NCBI RefSeq assembly: GCF_001718795.1
Contig: NZ_CP013435.1
Coordinates: 2,480,001-2,544,000, forward strand
Source: Burkholderia latens
Lineage (GTDB): Bacteria; Pseudomonadota; Gammaproteobacteria; Burkholderiales; Burkholderiaceae
DNA length: 64,000 bases
Direction: 5' to 3'
Shown: piece by piece, positions 32,868 through 43,495 of the stretch
Layout: every line of letters begins with the position of its first letter
Position numbering within the stretch: the first letter of the stretch is position 1
Made by a program: the position numbers and the translations under genes
Notes under the pieces: generated by a model
Told to the model about the DNA's origin: nothing
Database searches by the model: none
Seen by the model: only the letters and a program-made list of their open reading frames with translations

Positions 32868-33800
32868 ATGAACATGATGCATCCCGACCTGCGCCGGCTC
32901 GACCTGAACCTGCTGCTTGCGTTCAACGCGCTGTACCGCCACCGGTCGGTCGCCGCGGCCGCCCACGAGCTGGCGATGAGCCCGTCCGCGCTGAGCCATG
33001 CGCTCGCGCGGCTGCGCGATGCGATCGGCGACGCTCTGTTCGTGCGGCTCGGCAACGAGATGCAGCCGACCGTGCGCGCCGACGACATTGCCAGCTGGGC
33101 CGGCGACGCGCTCGACACGATGTCGAAAGGGCTTGCCCGCGCACGCCGCTTCGATGCGGCGCAAAGCGACCGCACGTTCGTGTTCGCCGCGACGGACTAC
33201 ACGGCATTCGCCGTGCTGCCCGCATTGCTCGCGCGCATCGAGCAGGTCGCGCCGCGGCTGAAGATCCGCGTCGTTCATTCGGACCGAAAGATCTCGATCG
33301 ACGAGCTCGCGGCCGGCCGGATCGATTTCGCGCTCGGATACCACGAGGAATCGGCCGCCGACGCGCCTGGCATCGAGGATTTCGACTGGTTCTCTGACGA
33401 CTACGTGGTCATTGCGAGCGCCACGCACCCGGACATCCGCCGGCGGCTGACGCTCGACCAGTATCTGGCCGCGCGACACGCGGTCGTCACGCCGTGGAAC
33501 GAGCCGCGCGGCGTAGTCGACTACGTGCTGGACCGGCTCGGTCTCGCGCGGCAGGTCGCCGTGCAACTGCCGACCGTGCTCGCCGCCCCGTTCGTGATCG
33601 CGGAATCTGCGCTGCTGATGACGGTGCCGAACCGCGCCGCACAGACGCTGCGCGGTGCGGCGCCGATCCGCATTTTCCCGGCGCCGTTCGAGATTCCGCG
33701 CTACACGATCAAGGTGTACTCGCACGCGAAGCATGCGCGCACCGACGCGCACCGCTGGCTGCGCGCGCAGTTGCTCGCTGCACGGCCGGCGCTCGATTGA
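32868..33800 (+). CDS. LysR family transcriptional regulator (NodD/LinR-like)
   Basis: 310 residues. The start MNMMHPDLRRLDLNLLLAFN and the helix-turn-helix AAAHELAMSPSALSHALARL match the NodD/NahR/LinR branch, whose members typically begin with R-x-L-D-L-N-L-L. The effector domain contains SDDYVVIASATHPDI and LPTVLAAPFVIAESALLMT. Three Met codons occur in the first four residues, and the first (32868) is used. It is divergent from the GNAT gene and may control it, itself, or a distant target. Confidence 0.88.
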   Translation: MNMMHPDLRRLDLNLLLAFNALYRHRSVAAAAHELAMSPSALSHALARLRDAIGDALFVRLGNEMQPTVRADDIASWAGDALDTMSKGLARARRFDAAQSDRTFVFAATDYTAFAVLPALLARIEQVAPRLKIRVVHSDRKISIDELAAGRIDFALGYHEESAADAPGIEDFDWFSDDYVVIASATHPDIRRRLTLDQYLAARHAVVTPWNEPRGVVDYVLDRLGLARQVAVQLPTVLAAPFVIAESALLMTVPNRAAQTLRGAAPIRIFPAPFEIPRYTIKVYSHAKHARTDAHRWLRAQLLAARPALD

Positions 33801-34378
33801 GGCCGGGACGCTCGTGCAGCAGCCGGCGGCACCCCTGAGCCACTCGCGTTCAGCGCGCCGCACGGCGCCTCCGAAGCGTCGTCAATTTATTACGAAATAC
33901 TTACCAATTCGCACCGAGACGCGCTTACGCTGGCAGCCGCCACGTCGTCAATAGTGGCAATCCTTGACCCACGCTCGCCGAAACCGTGTCTGCCTTGTCG
34001 GACAAGGGTTTTCCTGCCCCCGACGCCCCGTCCGGCGCCCACCGCGCACCGTGTTGCATGGCAAATTGGCGACACGTGTTAGTCAAACAACGATTTCCGT
34101 CGCCACAAAATTGTATTTTTGCTAAATTAGTAACCAAAGTAGCAAAACGAAAGTCGTGAAATGTAGTTTAGCTTCACGACACAACAAGGAGACCCCGCAA
34201 GCCGACCCGGCCGCGCGGGACCGCTCAACGGTTTTCCGTCCGCTTGCCCGCGTGCCGCGCTTACCGGCCCTGCACGAGGTCTCCCTGGTTATCCCGCTTT
34301 TCGCTTTTGCCCGACGTTCGCTGCGCCGGGCATCTCGTGCAGTCTGGGTTGACTTTTTGACAGGGTATGGAGGAGATG
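33801..34378. other. Long porin upstream region with structured leader
   Basis: About 580 bp without a protein gene. The first part is mixed. From 34075 to 34150 it is AT-rich (TTGTATTTTTGCTAAATTAG) and is the probable promoter area. The part from 34153 to 34342 is rich in inverted repeats and would form the 5' leader of the porin mRNA. No riboswitch class was recognised. Confidence 0.5.
34153..34342 (+). promoter_or_regulatory. Structured 5' leader of the porin gene
   Basis: Two elements are visible. Hairpin 1: GTCGTGAA (34153-34160) and TTCACGAC (34173-34180), a perfect 8-bp stem whose 12-nt loop begins ATGTAG, a start codon followed at once by stop. Element 2: CTGCACGAG (34270-34278) pairs with CTCGTGCAG (34334-34342), and inside it TGCCCG (34308-34313) pairs with CGGGCA (34327-34332). 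An AAGGAG lies between them at 34186-34191. The closing stem ends about 35 nt before the start codon. The pairing is plain in sequence. Regulation by structure or small RNA is inferred from known control of porin mRNAs. Confidence 0.5.
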
Positions 34379-35455
34379 ATGAAGAAAGCTTTGGTCGCGG
34401 CCGCGCTGATGGCTGCTGGGGTGGTTACGGCGCACGCGCAGAGCAGCGTGACGCTGTATGGTCGCCTGGATGCCGGCCTTGAGTACCTGAACGGCCTGCA
34501 GAACGGCCACCAAGTGCGCGCGGAAAGCGGCGACTGGGGCACGAGCCTGTGGGGCTTGAAGGGCAGCGAAGACATCGGTGGCGGCAACAAGATCCTGTTC
34601 CACCTCGAAGGCGCGTTCAACACGATGACGGGCGGCTTCAGCGGCTCGATCTGGGATCGTTTCGCGACCGTCGGCATCTCCAACGACCGCTACGGTACGC
34701 TGCTGCTGGGTCGCGAACTCGCGATCGCGAACGGCGTGTGGGACTTCGATCCGTTCGGTCAGTCGGCATGGTCGACGGCATCGCTCGTGCGCGGCCGCAA
34801 CTGGAACAAGACCAGCAACAACGTGTCGTACCAGTCGCCGTCGCTGTATGGCCTCGACTTCTACGGCCAGTTCTCGTTCTCGAACTCGACCAGCTTCAAC
34901 GGCAATACGACGGCCGGCCAACCAGGCCGCGCCATGGGCGGTCAGGTCACCTATACGAATTCGCTGTTCCAGTTGCGCGGCATCTACGACGAAACGCGCG
35001 ACAGCAACGGCCGCTTCTCGGACGTGTTCAACTACTCGCGCGAATACTTCGCCGGCGTGAACGTGTTCCTCGGCCAGTTCAAGCTTCAGGCGGCTTACCA
35101 GGCATCGCACGCCGACGGCAGCGGCGGCCCGGCGGTCAACGCCGGCGTGACGGGCACGCAACAGGTCTGGGGCGGCGTGACGTGGCAGGCAACGCCGGCC
35201 GCAGCGCTGATCGCGGCGGTGTACCACGTGAACGCGAACCACGGCGGCGGCAACGCGAACATCTACACGGTCGGCGGTTCGTACAACATCTCGAAGCGCA
35301 CGCTGTTCGACGTCCAGGTCGCGACGGTGCGCAACAGCTCGACGGCCAACTTCGGCCTGAACGCGAACGGTGCAGGCACCGCCGTGTCGACCGGCAACCC
35401 GCATCCGGGCGGCAGCCAGACCGGCGTCTACGCCGGCATCCAGCACCTGTTCTGA
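34379..35455 (+). CDS. Outer membrane porin (OmpC-like, Gram-negative porin family)
   Basis: 358 residues. The signal peptide MKKALVAAALMAAGVVTAHA is followed by SSVTLYGRLDAGLEYLNG, the standard first strand of beta-proteobacterial trimeric porins. Next come WGLKGSEDIGGGNKILFHLE and RFATVGISNDRYGTLLLGRE, and the chain ends in the C-terminal Phe (GVYAGIQHLF) needed for outer-membrane assembly. It is a 16-stranded general diffusion pore. The ATG at 34379 is used because GGAGG lies five bases ahead. In-frame ATGs at 34376 and 34367 are alternatives. A good terminator follows. Confidence 0.96.
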   Translation: MKKALVAAALMAAGVVTAHAQSSVTLYGRLDAGLEYLNGLQNGHQVRAESGDWGTSLWGLKGSEDIGGGNKILFHLEGAFNTMTGGFSGSIWDRFATVGISNDRYGTLLLGRELAIANGVWDFDPFGQSAWSTASLVRGRNWNKTSNNVSYQSPSLYGLDFYGQFSFSNSTSFNGNTTAGQPGRAMGGQVTYTNSLFQLRGIYDETRDSNGRFSDVFNYSREYFAGVNVFLGQFKLQAAYQASHADGSGGPAVNAGVTGTQQVWGGVTWQATPAAALIAAVYHVNANHGGGNANIYTVGGSYNISKRTLFDVQVATVRNSSTANFGLNANGAGTAVSTGNPHPGGSQTGVYAGIQHLF

Positions 35456-35517
35456 TCAGGCGCCGTTCAGAGAACGAATCGACAACACTTTCCACGCTGC
35501 TGCGAGAGGCGCGTATC

Positions 35518-35553
35518 GGTGCGGTACCCACCCGGGTATCGCACCTTTTTTTA
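35518..35553 (+). terminator. Rho-independent terminator after the porin gene
   Basis: GGTGCGGTACCC and GGGTATCGCACC form a 12-bp stem with one G-T wobble and a 4-nt loop, followed by seven Ts. It lies 62 bp after the porin stop. Confidence 0.88.
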
Positions 35554-35661
35554 TTGGCGGGCCATGCTCGCGCATCCCGCGGCCCGCGGCCCGCGCGATT
35601 CAAGCCGCTGGAAAGCGGCCAGGAAGCGAGCGCCGCGCAACCGAATGAACGGGCGCGATCC

Positions 35662-36012
<351 letters not shown>

Positions 36013-36098
36013 TCAATGCTCGTTTGGATGGAAAATCGCGGTCCCGATTGTAAGCCGTAAGTGTAAGCCCGAGCCGGCCGCGGACGGCGCGTCTCGAC

Positions 36099-37805
<1,707 letters not shown>

Positions 37806-37839
37806 GACGGGATCGGCGCAGCCCCGCGGCGCGCCTCGA

Positions 37840-39093
37840 ATGGCTGACGAAATCGTCCCGGATGCGAGCCAAGGCGGCACGCATCCGGCGGCATCCAACG
37901 GTACGGATTCACGCTTGAAACACGAACGCATCGATTATCGCACGGGCATCCTGTCGTCCCCCGCCGAGGTGCCGGCCGACGAATGGAACGCGCTGCTCGA
38001 GCAGGACGCGCAGCCAACGCCGTTCCTGCGCCACGAGTTCCTCGACGCGCTGCACGTCGCACGCTGCGCGGTCGACGACACCGGCTGGTCGCCGCACTTC
38101 GTCACGCTCACCGACGCGCACACGGGCCGGCTCGCGGCTGCGGCGCCCGTCTACGCGAAGCAGCATTCGTACGGCGAATACGTGTTCGACTGGGCGTGGG
38201 CCGATGCGTACCAGCGCAACGACTTGCCCTATTACCCGAAACTGCTGTGCGCGGTGCCGTTTACGCCCGTGCAAGGCACGCGCCTGCTCGCGGCCGACGA
38301 CGACGCGCGGCGCCGGCTCGCGGCCACGCTGCTCGCGTTCGCGGAGCAGAGCGACGTATCGTCGCTGCACGTGCTGTTCCCGACCGGCGACGAAGCGCGG
38401 CTGCTCGAATCGATGGGGATGATGCTGCGCGAAGGCGTGCAGTTCCACTGGCTCAACGACGGCTATCGCGACTTCGACGACTTCCTCGGCACGCTCGAAC
38501 AGAAGAAGCGCAAGAACATCCGTGCAGAACGGCGCAAGGTGCGCGACGCGGGCGTCACGTTCCGGCAGCTCACCGGCGATCGAATCACCGATGCCGACTG
38601 GCGCTTCTTCTCGCGCTGCTATCGGCAAACGTACCGCGAACACTATTCCAGCCCGTATCTGAATCTCGACTTCTTCCGCGCGATCGGCGCAACGATGCCC
38701 GAGAACCTGCTGCTCGTCATCGCTGAAGCCGACGGCCAGCCGATCGCAAGTTCGCTCGCCGTCTACCGCCGCGGCGCGAACGGCCGCGGCGGCACGCTGT
38801 ATGGCCGCTACTGGGGTGCGCTCGGGCACGTGCCCTGCCTGCATTTCGAAACGGCGTATTACCAGTTGCTCGAATTCTGCATCGAGGCCGGGATCGACAC
38901 GTTCGAAGGCGGCGCGCAGGGCGAGCACAAGCTCGCGCGCGGCTTTCTGCCGACCGTCACGCATTCCGCGCACTGGCTTGCGCATCCGGCATTTTCCGAT
39001 GCGGTCGCGCGCTTTCTCGAACGCGAGACCGAGCATATCCACGCGTACGTCGACGAACTGCGCGAACACGATCCGTTTCGGCGCGGCCGGTGA
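37840..39093 (+). CDS. FemAB/GNAT-like protein (DUF482 type)
   Basis: 417 residues. It resembles the FemAB_like (DUF482/COG3146) family: TPFLRHEFLDALH near the start, SYGEYVFDWAWADAY, YYPKLLCAVPFTPVQGTRLL, LEQKKRKNIRAERRKV in the centre, and HFETAYYQLLEFCIEAGI near the end, followed by GGAQGEHKLARGFLP. Members are predicted aminoacyl- or acyl-transferases with a GNAT-like fold, and the substrate is not established. The start is uncertain: ATG at 37840 or at 37804, neither with a good ribosome site. It is divergent from nadE with only 34 bp between, so promoters overlap coding sequence. Confidence 0.85.
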   Translation: MADEIVPDASQGGTHPAASNGTDSRLKHERIDYRTGILSSPAEVPADEWNALLEQDAQPTPFLRHEFLDALHVARCAVDDTGWSPHFVTLTDAHTGRLAAAAPVYAKQHSYGEYVFDWAWADAYQRNDLPYYPKLLCAVPFTPVQGTRLLAADDDARRRLAATLLAFAEQSDVSSLHVLFPTGDEARLLESMGMMLREGVQFHWLNDGYRDFDDFLGTLEQKKRKNIRAERRKVRDAGVTFRQLTGDRITDADWRFFSRCYRQTYREHYSSPYLNLDFFRAIGATMPENLLLVIAEADGQPIASSLAVYRRGANGRGGTLYGRYWGALGHVPCLHFETAYYQLLEFCIEAGIDTFEGGAQGEHKLARGFLPTVTHSAHWLAHPAFSDAVARFLERETEHIHAYVDELREHDPFRRGR

Positions 39094-39163
39094 CGGTCGC
39101 CAATCGCATCGCGCGCGGCGTGAATTCTGAGACACTGGCGGCTTCGCATCCCGCCACCTCGCC

Positions 39164-40069
39164 ATGTCCTGGTTCCTGTATCTGATCGAGTGCGCCGACG
39201 ACAGCGTCTACACGGGCATCACGACCGACGTCTCCGCGCGCTTCGACGAGCATGCGTCCGGCAAGGGCGCGCGCTACACGCGCTCGCGCAAGCCGCGCGC
39301 GGTGCTCGCGTCGTTTCCGCTGCCCGACCGCTCGATCGCGTCGCGCGCCGAGTACTGGGTGAAGCGGCTCACGGCCGCGCAGAAGCGCGAGCTGGCGGCC
39401 GGGATACGCACGCTCGATTCGGTGTTGCCGGTCGGGATGTCGATCGCCGCGCACATCGACGCGAGCGGTTTGCCAGCCGGCCCGCGCGCGCGGAAAGCGC
39501 AGGCGAAGCCAATGCAGGCCGGCGACGTCGCGGCCCAGGCGGCCGAAACGAAACGGACGGCGAAGAACACGGCAAAGGCGGCAAAGACGGGCGATGAGCG
39601 AACAACGTCCGGGTCCGCACCGACAAAGGCCGCCAAACGCGTGCAATCGGCACCGGCTCCCGCAAAGGCCAAGGGCGCAACAGCGGCGCCACGAGCGAAC
39701 ACCGGCGACGACGCCGAAGCCAGGAAAACCGCGTCGCGCCGGACCGCGGCGAAGCAAGACAAGCCGGCCGCGCGCGCAGCGTCGAAACGAACGATGCAGG
39801 CGACCGGCGGCAAGCCCGCAGGCAACGAACATGCCGGCGCCACGCCCGCGCCGGCGCGCCGCCGCACGTCGCCGCGAGCGACTCGTGCCGAAACCGTCGA
39901 AGCCGGTGGTCCTGTCGCCGCCACGCGCGGCGCAACGCGTGCGCCGCGCACGAAAGCCGCACCCGATTCCACATCGGACGCCGCCGCCGTGCGTGCGCCC
40001 GTCCGCGCTCGCAAGAAAGCCGCCGCACGGGCGGCTGCACGCACAAAACAAAACCGCGCGGCCTCCTGA
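39164..40069 (+). CDS. GIY-YIG domain protein with long histone H1-like tail
   Basis: 301 residues. Residues 1-85 are a compact GIY-YIG domain: YLIEC (GIY position), VYTGITTD (YIG position), Arg26, and Glu63 in RAEYWVKRL as the metal ligand. It matches the UPF0213/YhbQ group of single-domain GIY-YIG proteins. Residues from about 105 to 301 are made almost wholly of Ala, Lys, Arg, Thr and Pro (AKPMQAGD, KRTAKNTAKAAK, ARKKAAARAAARTKQ) and resemble bacterial histone H1-like tails. The tail would bind DNA without specificity. UPF0213 proteins are usually about 90 residues, so the tail is extra. The frame is kept to the stop, against a mere run-on. Confidence 0.85.
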   Translation: MSWFLYLIECADDSVYTGITTDVSARFDEHASGKGARYTRSRKPRAVLASFPLPDRSIASRAEYWVKRLTAAQKRELAAGIRTLDSVLPVGMSIAAHIDASGLPAGPRARKAQAKPMQAGDVAAQAAETKRTAKNTAKAAKTGDERTTSGSAPTKAAKRVQSAPAPAKAKGATAAPRANTGDDAEARKTASRRTAAKQDKPAARAASKRTMQATGGKPAGNEHAGATPAPARRRTSPRATRAETVEAGGPVAATRGATRAPRTKAAPDSTSDAAAVRAPVRARKKAAARAAARTKQNRAAS

Positions 40070-40126
40070 CGAGACACGCGCGGTCTTGCGTTGCCAACGA
40101 ACCGGCCGCGAGGCCGGCCAGCCGGC

Positions 40127-40654
40127 TTACTTCTTGTAGTTCGCAGCGCCGTCGGCGATTTCCTTGTGCGCGGCGTCGATGCCGGCCCAGCCTTCGACCT
40201 TCACCCACTTGCCCTTTTCGAGCGCCTTGTATTGCTCGAAGAAGTGCTTGATCTGATCCTTCAGGTATTCGGGCACGTCGTCGATCGACTTCAGGTTCGC
40301 CGTCATCGGGCAGACCTTGTCGTGCGGCACGGCGACGAGCTTCGCGTCGACGCCCGATTCGTCCGTCATTTGCAGCATCCCGAGCACGCGCGAACGCACG
40401 ATCGAGCCGGCCAGCAGCGGGAACGGCGTGATCACCAGCACGTCGACCGGATCGCCGTCGCCCGACAGCGTCTGCGGGATGTAGCCGTAGTTCACCGGAT
40501 AGCGCATGCCGGTACCGATGAAGCGGTCGACGACGAGGAGACCCAGCTCCTTGTCCGCCTCGTACTTCACCGGATCGCTTTGGGCGGGAATCTCGATGAT
40601 CACGTTGAAATCGTGCGGCAGGTCCTTGCCGGCCGGAACATGATTGAAGCTCAT
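40127..40654 (-). CDS. ppa: Inorganic pyrophosphatase
   Basis: 175 residues, the size of family I pyrophosphatases. Active-site residues are visible: [15 protein letters not shown] (Lys/Glu), [24 protein letters not shown] (three Asp for Mg2+) and VPHDKV. It hydrolyses pyrophosphate to drive biosynthesis. The gene is monocistronic. Its upstream region faces the 49-bp repeat array starting 190 bp away. Confidence 0.97.
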   Translation of the reverse strand: MSFNHVPAGKDLPHDFNVIIEIPAQSDPVKYEADKELGLLVVDRFIGTGMRYPVNYGYIPQTLSGDGDPVDVLVITPFPLLAGSIVRSRVLGMLQMTDESGVDAKLVAVPHDKVCPMTANLKSIDDVPEYLKDQIKHFFEQYKALEKGKWVKVEGWAGIDAAHKEIADGAANYKK

Positions 40655-40843
40655 AGCGCTCTCTGTTGGTCGATGGGAATTCGGGACGAGGCGCCGCGGC
40701 CGATGCACCGCCGCGGGCGTCCCCGCAGGGAATGCGCCATTATAGCCAATCGACCGGTGGCGTCCGGATGACGATCGGCGCGATAATCGTTCCGGATGTC
40801 CGGGCAACGACGCGTGGGCGGCATCGTGAATCCGGCGTCGAGC
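40655..40843. other. Gap between ppa and the repeat array
   Basis: About 190 bp with the ppa promoter region. No gene-like frame and no strong inverted repeat was seen apart from the array that follows. Confidence 0.4.
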
Positions 40844-41080
40844 ATGGAACCCGGGTATCCGCTAAAGCGCTGACTCGGGTCGACCGCGAAGCATGGGACC
40901 CGGGTATCCGCTCAAGCGCTAACTCGGGTCGACCGCGAAGCATGGGACCCGGGTATCCGCTAAAGCGCTAACTCGGGTCGACCGCGAAGCATGGGACCCG
41001 GGTATCCGCTAAAGCGCTAACTCGGGTCGACCGCGAAGCATGGGACCCGAGTAAGCGCTAAAGCGCTAACTCGGGTCGAC
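40844..41080 (+). repeat. Tandem array of five 49-bp repeats before the aldehyde dehydrogenase gene
   Basis: Units start at 40844, 40893, 40942, 40991 and 41040. Units 1 to 4 are 49 bp and differ at only a few positions; the fifth is 41 bp and leads straight into AGGAGCAGGC and the ATG at 41091. Each unit begins ATGGGACCC and ends TCGGGTCGACCGCGAAGC. Each holds GACCCG and CGGGTC as outer inverted arms and an AGCGCT/AAGCGC core. There are no spacers. Each unit also contains in-frame-looking ATGs, but 49 is not a multiple of three, so it does not encode a repeat protein. It is either an operator array or the result of slippage duplication of one operator. Confidence 0.9.
41044..41077 (+). promoter_or_regulatory. 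34-bp near-perfect palindrome in the last repeat unit
   Basis: The arms GACCCGAGTAAGCGCT and AGCGCTAACTCGGGTC match at 15 of 16 positions around a 2-bp centre (AA). The palindrome ends 4 bp before the Shine-Dalgarno sequence AGGAG of the aldehyde dehydrogenase gene. The same symmetry is present but weaker in units 1-4. It could be a repressor operator or an mRNA hairpin that controls ribosome access. Confidence 0.7.
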
Positions 41081-41090
41081 AGGAGCAGGC

Positions 41091-42530
41091 ATGGAAGAAG
41101 CGAAGCACTTCATTGCGGGCGAATGGACACTGCCCGCGCAACTGGAGACAATCCCGGTCGTCGACCCGTCCGACGGCCAACCGTTCGCGACGATCGCGCG
41201 CGGCACCGCACCCGATATCGAGCGCGCCGTCGCCGCCGCCCGCGATGCATTCGCCGGCCCGTGGGGCGCCGCGAGCGCCGCCGAGCGCGGCCGCGTGCTG
41301 ATGCGCCTGTCAGCGCGCGTCGCCGATCACCTAGAGGAGCTTGCCGCAATCGAAGCCCGCGATACCGGCAAGCCGCTGAAGCAGGCACGCGCCGACGCGG
41401 CCGCACTCGCGCGCTACTTCGAATTCTACGCAGGGGCCGCCGACAAGCTGCACGGCGAAACGCTCCCCTATCACGCCGGCTACACGGTGCTGACAGTGCG
41501 CGAACCGCATGGCGTCACCGCCCACATCGTGCCGTGGAACTATCCGATGCAGATCTTCGGCCGCAGCGTCGGCGCCGCGCTTGCGGCCGGCAACGCGTGC
41601 GTCGTGAAGCCGGCCGAAGATGCATGCCTGTCGGTGCTGCGCGTGGCGGAACTCGCCGCCGAAGCCGGCTTGCCGGCCGGTGCGCTCAACGTCGTCACCG
41701 GCTACGGTCATGAAGCAGGCGCCGCGCTCGCACGCCATCCCGGCATCGACCACATCTCGTTTACCGGCTCGCCGGCAACCGGCAAGCTCGTCACGCAGAT
41801 GGCGGCCGAGAACCACGTGCCGGTCACGCTCGAACTCGGCGGCAAGTCGCCGCAGATCGTGTTCGCCGACGCCGATCTCGAAGCGGCGCTGCCCGTGCTC
41901 GTGTCGGCGATCGTGCAAAACGGCGGGCAGACCTGCTCGGCCGGCAGCCGCGTGCTGATCGAGCGCGCGGTGTACGAGCCGCTCGTCGAACGGCTCGCGA
42001 CCGCGTTCAACGGATTGCGCGTCGGCCCGAGCCGCGCCGATCTCGACTGCGGCCCGCTGATCAACGCAAAGCAGCAGCAGCGCGTGTGGGATTTCCTGTC
42101 CGACGCGCAGCACGACGGCATTCCAATGGCCGCGCACGGCCAGGTCGTCGCCGATGCTCCTGAAAGCGGCTTTTACCAGGCGCCCGCGCTGCTGCGCGAC
42201 GTGCCGGCGTCGCACCGGCTCGCGCAGGAAGAAGTGTTCGGCCCCGTGCTCGCCGCGATGCGGTTCGTCGACGAGGACGAAGCGGTCGCGCTCGCGAACG
42301 GCACACCGTACGGCCTCGTCGCCGGCATCTGGACGCGCGACGGCGCGCGGCAGTTGCGTCTCGCGCGACGCCTGCGTGCGGGCCAGGTGTTCATCAACAA
42401 CTACGGCGCGGGCGGCGGCGTCGAATTGCCGTTCGGCGGCGTCGGCCACTCGGGCCACGGCCGCGAAAAAGGCTTCGAGGCACTTTACGGATTCACCGCG
42501 CTGAAGACGATCGCGATCCGGCACGGCTGA
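41091..42530 (+). CDS. NAD(P)-dependent aldehyde dehydrogenase
   Basis: 479 residues, a standard ALDH. Asn150 is in VPWNYPMQ, the general base Glu248 in LELGGKSPQ, and the catalytic Cys282 in GGQTCSAGSRV. The coenzyme loop reads FTGSPATGKL, and EEVFGPVLAAMRF marks the catalytic domain end. It oxidises an aldehyde to an acid. It heads a likely operon with an SDR (73 bp downstream) and an MFS carrier, so it may act after the SDR in oxidation of a sugar, diol or aromatic alcohol. AGGAG sits seven bases ahead of the ATG, directly after a tandem repeat array. Confidence 0.95.
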   Translation: MEEAKHFIAGEWTLPAQLETIPVVDPSDGQPFATIARGTAPDIERAVAAARDAFAGPWGAASAAERGRVLMRLSARVADHLEELAAIEARDTGKPLKQARADAAALARYFEFYAGAADKLHGETLPYHAGYTVLTVREPHGVTAHIVPWNYPMQIFGRSVGAALAAGNACVVKPAEDACLSVLRVAELAAEAGLPAGALNVVTGYGHEAGAALARHPGIDHISFTGSPATGKLVTQMAAENHVPVTLELGGKSPQIVFADADLEAALPVLVSAIVQNGGQTCSAGSRVLIERAVYEPLVERLATAFNGLRVGPSRADLDCGPLINAKQQQRVWDFLSDAQHDGIPMAAHGQVVADAPESGFYQAPALLRDVPASHRLAQEEVFGPVLAAMRFVDEDEAVALANGTPYGLVAGIWTRDGARQLRLARRLRAGQVFINNYGAGGGVELPFGGVGHSGHGREKGFEALYGFTALKTIAIRHG

Positions 42531-42603
42531 TCGGGCGCCCGGGCCGGGACCGACGGCCACGCCACCGCCACACCATGCACTCGTCCAAAACAGGAGACAC
42601 ACC

Positions 42604-43362
42604 ATGCGGTTGAGCGGCAAGACGGCCATCGTCACCGGCGGCGGCTCGGGTTTCGGCGAAGGTATCGCAAAGACGTACGCGCGCGAAGGCGCGAACGTGG
42701 TCGTCAACGACCTGAACGGCGCGGCGGCCGAGCGCGTCGCGAGCGAGATCGCGCTGGCTGGCGGCAAGGCGATCGCGGTCGCGGGCGACGTGTCGAAGGA
42801 CGCCGACTGGCGCGCGCTGCTCGAAGCCGCGCTCGACGACTTCCATTCGGTGCAGGTCGTCGTGAACAACGCCGGCACCACCCACCGCAACAAGCCGGTG
42901 CTCGACGTAACGGAAGCCGAGTTCGACCGCGTGTACGCGGTCAACATGAAGAGCCTGTTCTGGAGCGTGCAGACCTTCGTCCCCTACTTCCGCGCGCAAG
43001 GCGGCGGCGTGTTCGTGAACGTCGCGTCCACGGCCGGCGTGCGGCCTCGCCCGGGCCTCGTCTGGTACAACAGCACGAAGGGCGCGATGATTACCGCGAG
43101 CAAGTCGCTCGCGGCAGAACTCGGCGCCGACCGCATCCGCGTGAACTGCATCAACCCGGTGCTCGGCGAGACGGGCCTGATGACCGAGTTCATGGGCTGC
43201 GAGGATACGCCCGAGAATCGCCGCCGGTTCCTCGCGACGATTCCGCTCGGCCGCTTCTCGACCCCGCAGGACATCGCGAACGCGGCCCTTTACCTCGCAT
43301 CGGACGAAGCCGAGTTCATCACCGGCGTCTGTCTCGAAGTCGACGGCGGCCGCTGCATCTAG
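42604..43362 (+). CDS. Short-chain dehydrogenase/reductase
   Basis: 252 residues, a classical SDR. It carries TGGGSGFGEGIA for the nucleotide, NNAGTTHRNKP, the catalytic Ser in NVASTAG and Tyr/Lys in YNSTKGA, and a C-terminal GVCLEVDGG. An Asp or Asn (VVNDLNG) at the end of strand 2 suggests NAD preference. AGGAGACACACC precedes the ATG. It follows the aldehyde dehydrogenase gene on the same strand, and an MFS carrier follows, so it is probably a catabolic alcohol dehydrogenase rather than FabG. Substrate unknown. Confidence 0.92.
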   Translation: MRLSGKTAIVTGGGSGFGEGIAKTYAREGANVVVNDLNGAAAERVASEIALAGGKAIAVAGDVSKDADWRALLEAALDDFHSVQVVVNNAGTTHRNKPVLDVTEAEFDRVYAVNMKSLFWSVQTFVPYFRAQGGGVFVNVASTAGVRPRPGLVWYNSTKGAMITASKSLAAELGADRIRVNCINPVLGETGLMTEFMGCEDTPENRRRFLATIPLGRFSTPQDIANAALYLASDEAEFITGVCLEVDGGRCI

Positions 43363-43495
43363 CCGCACGACCGTGTTCGCGCCGCGCCGGCTGCGCCGGG
43401 CGGCACCGTATTCGCGCGGAGTCGGTGCTTTGCGCGACACCGGATCGGGCGCATTGCGCCTGCTCCGGCCACCACAAGAAAGGACAGGAGACAAC

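Noticed and set aside
40844..41080. CRISPR array
   Set aside because: The units are contiguous with no unique spacers, there are no cas genes, and the last unit merges with a ribosome site.
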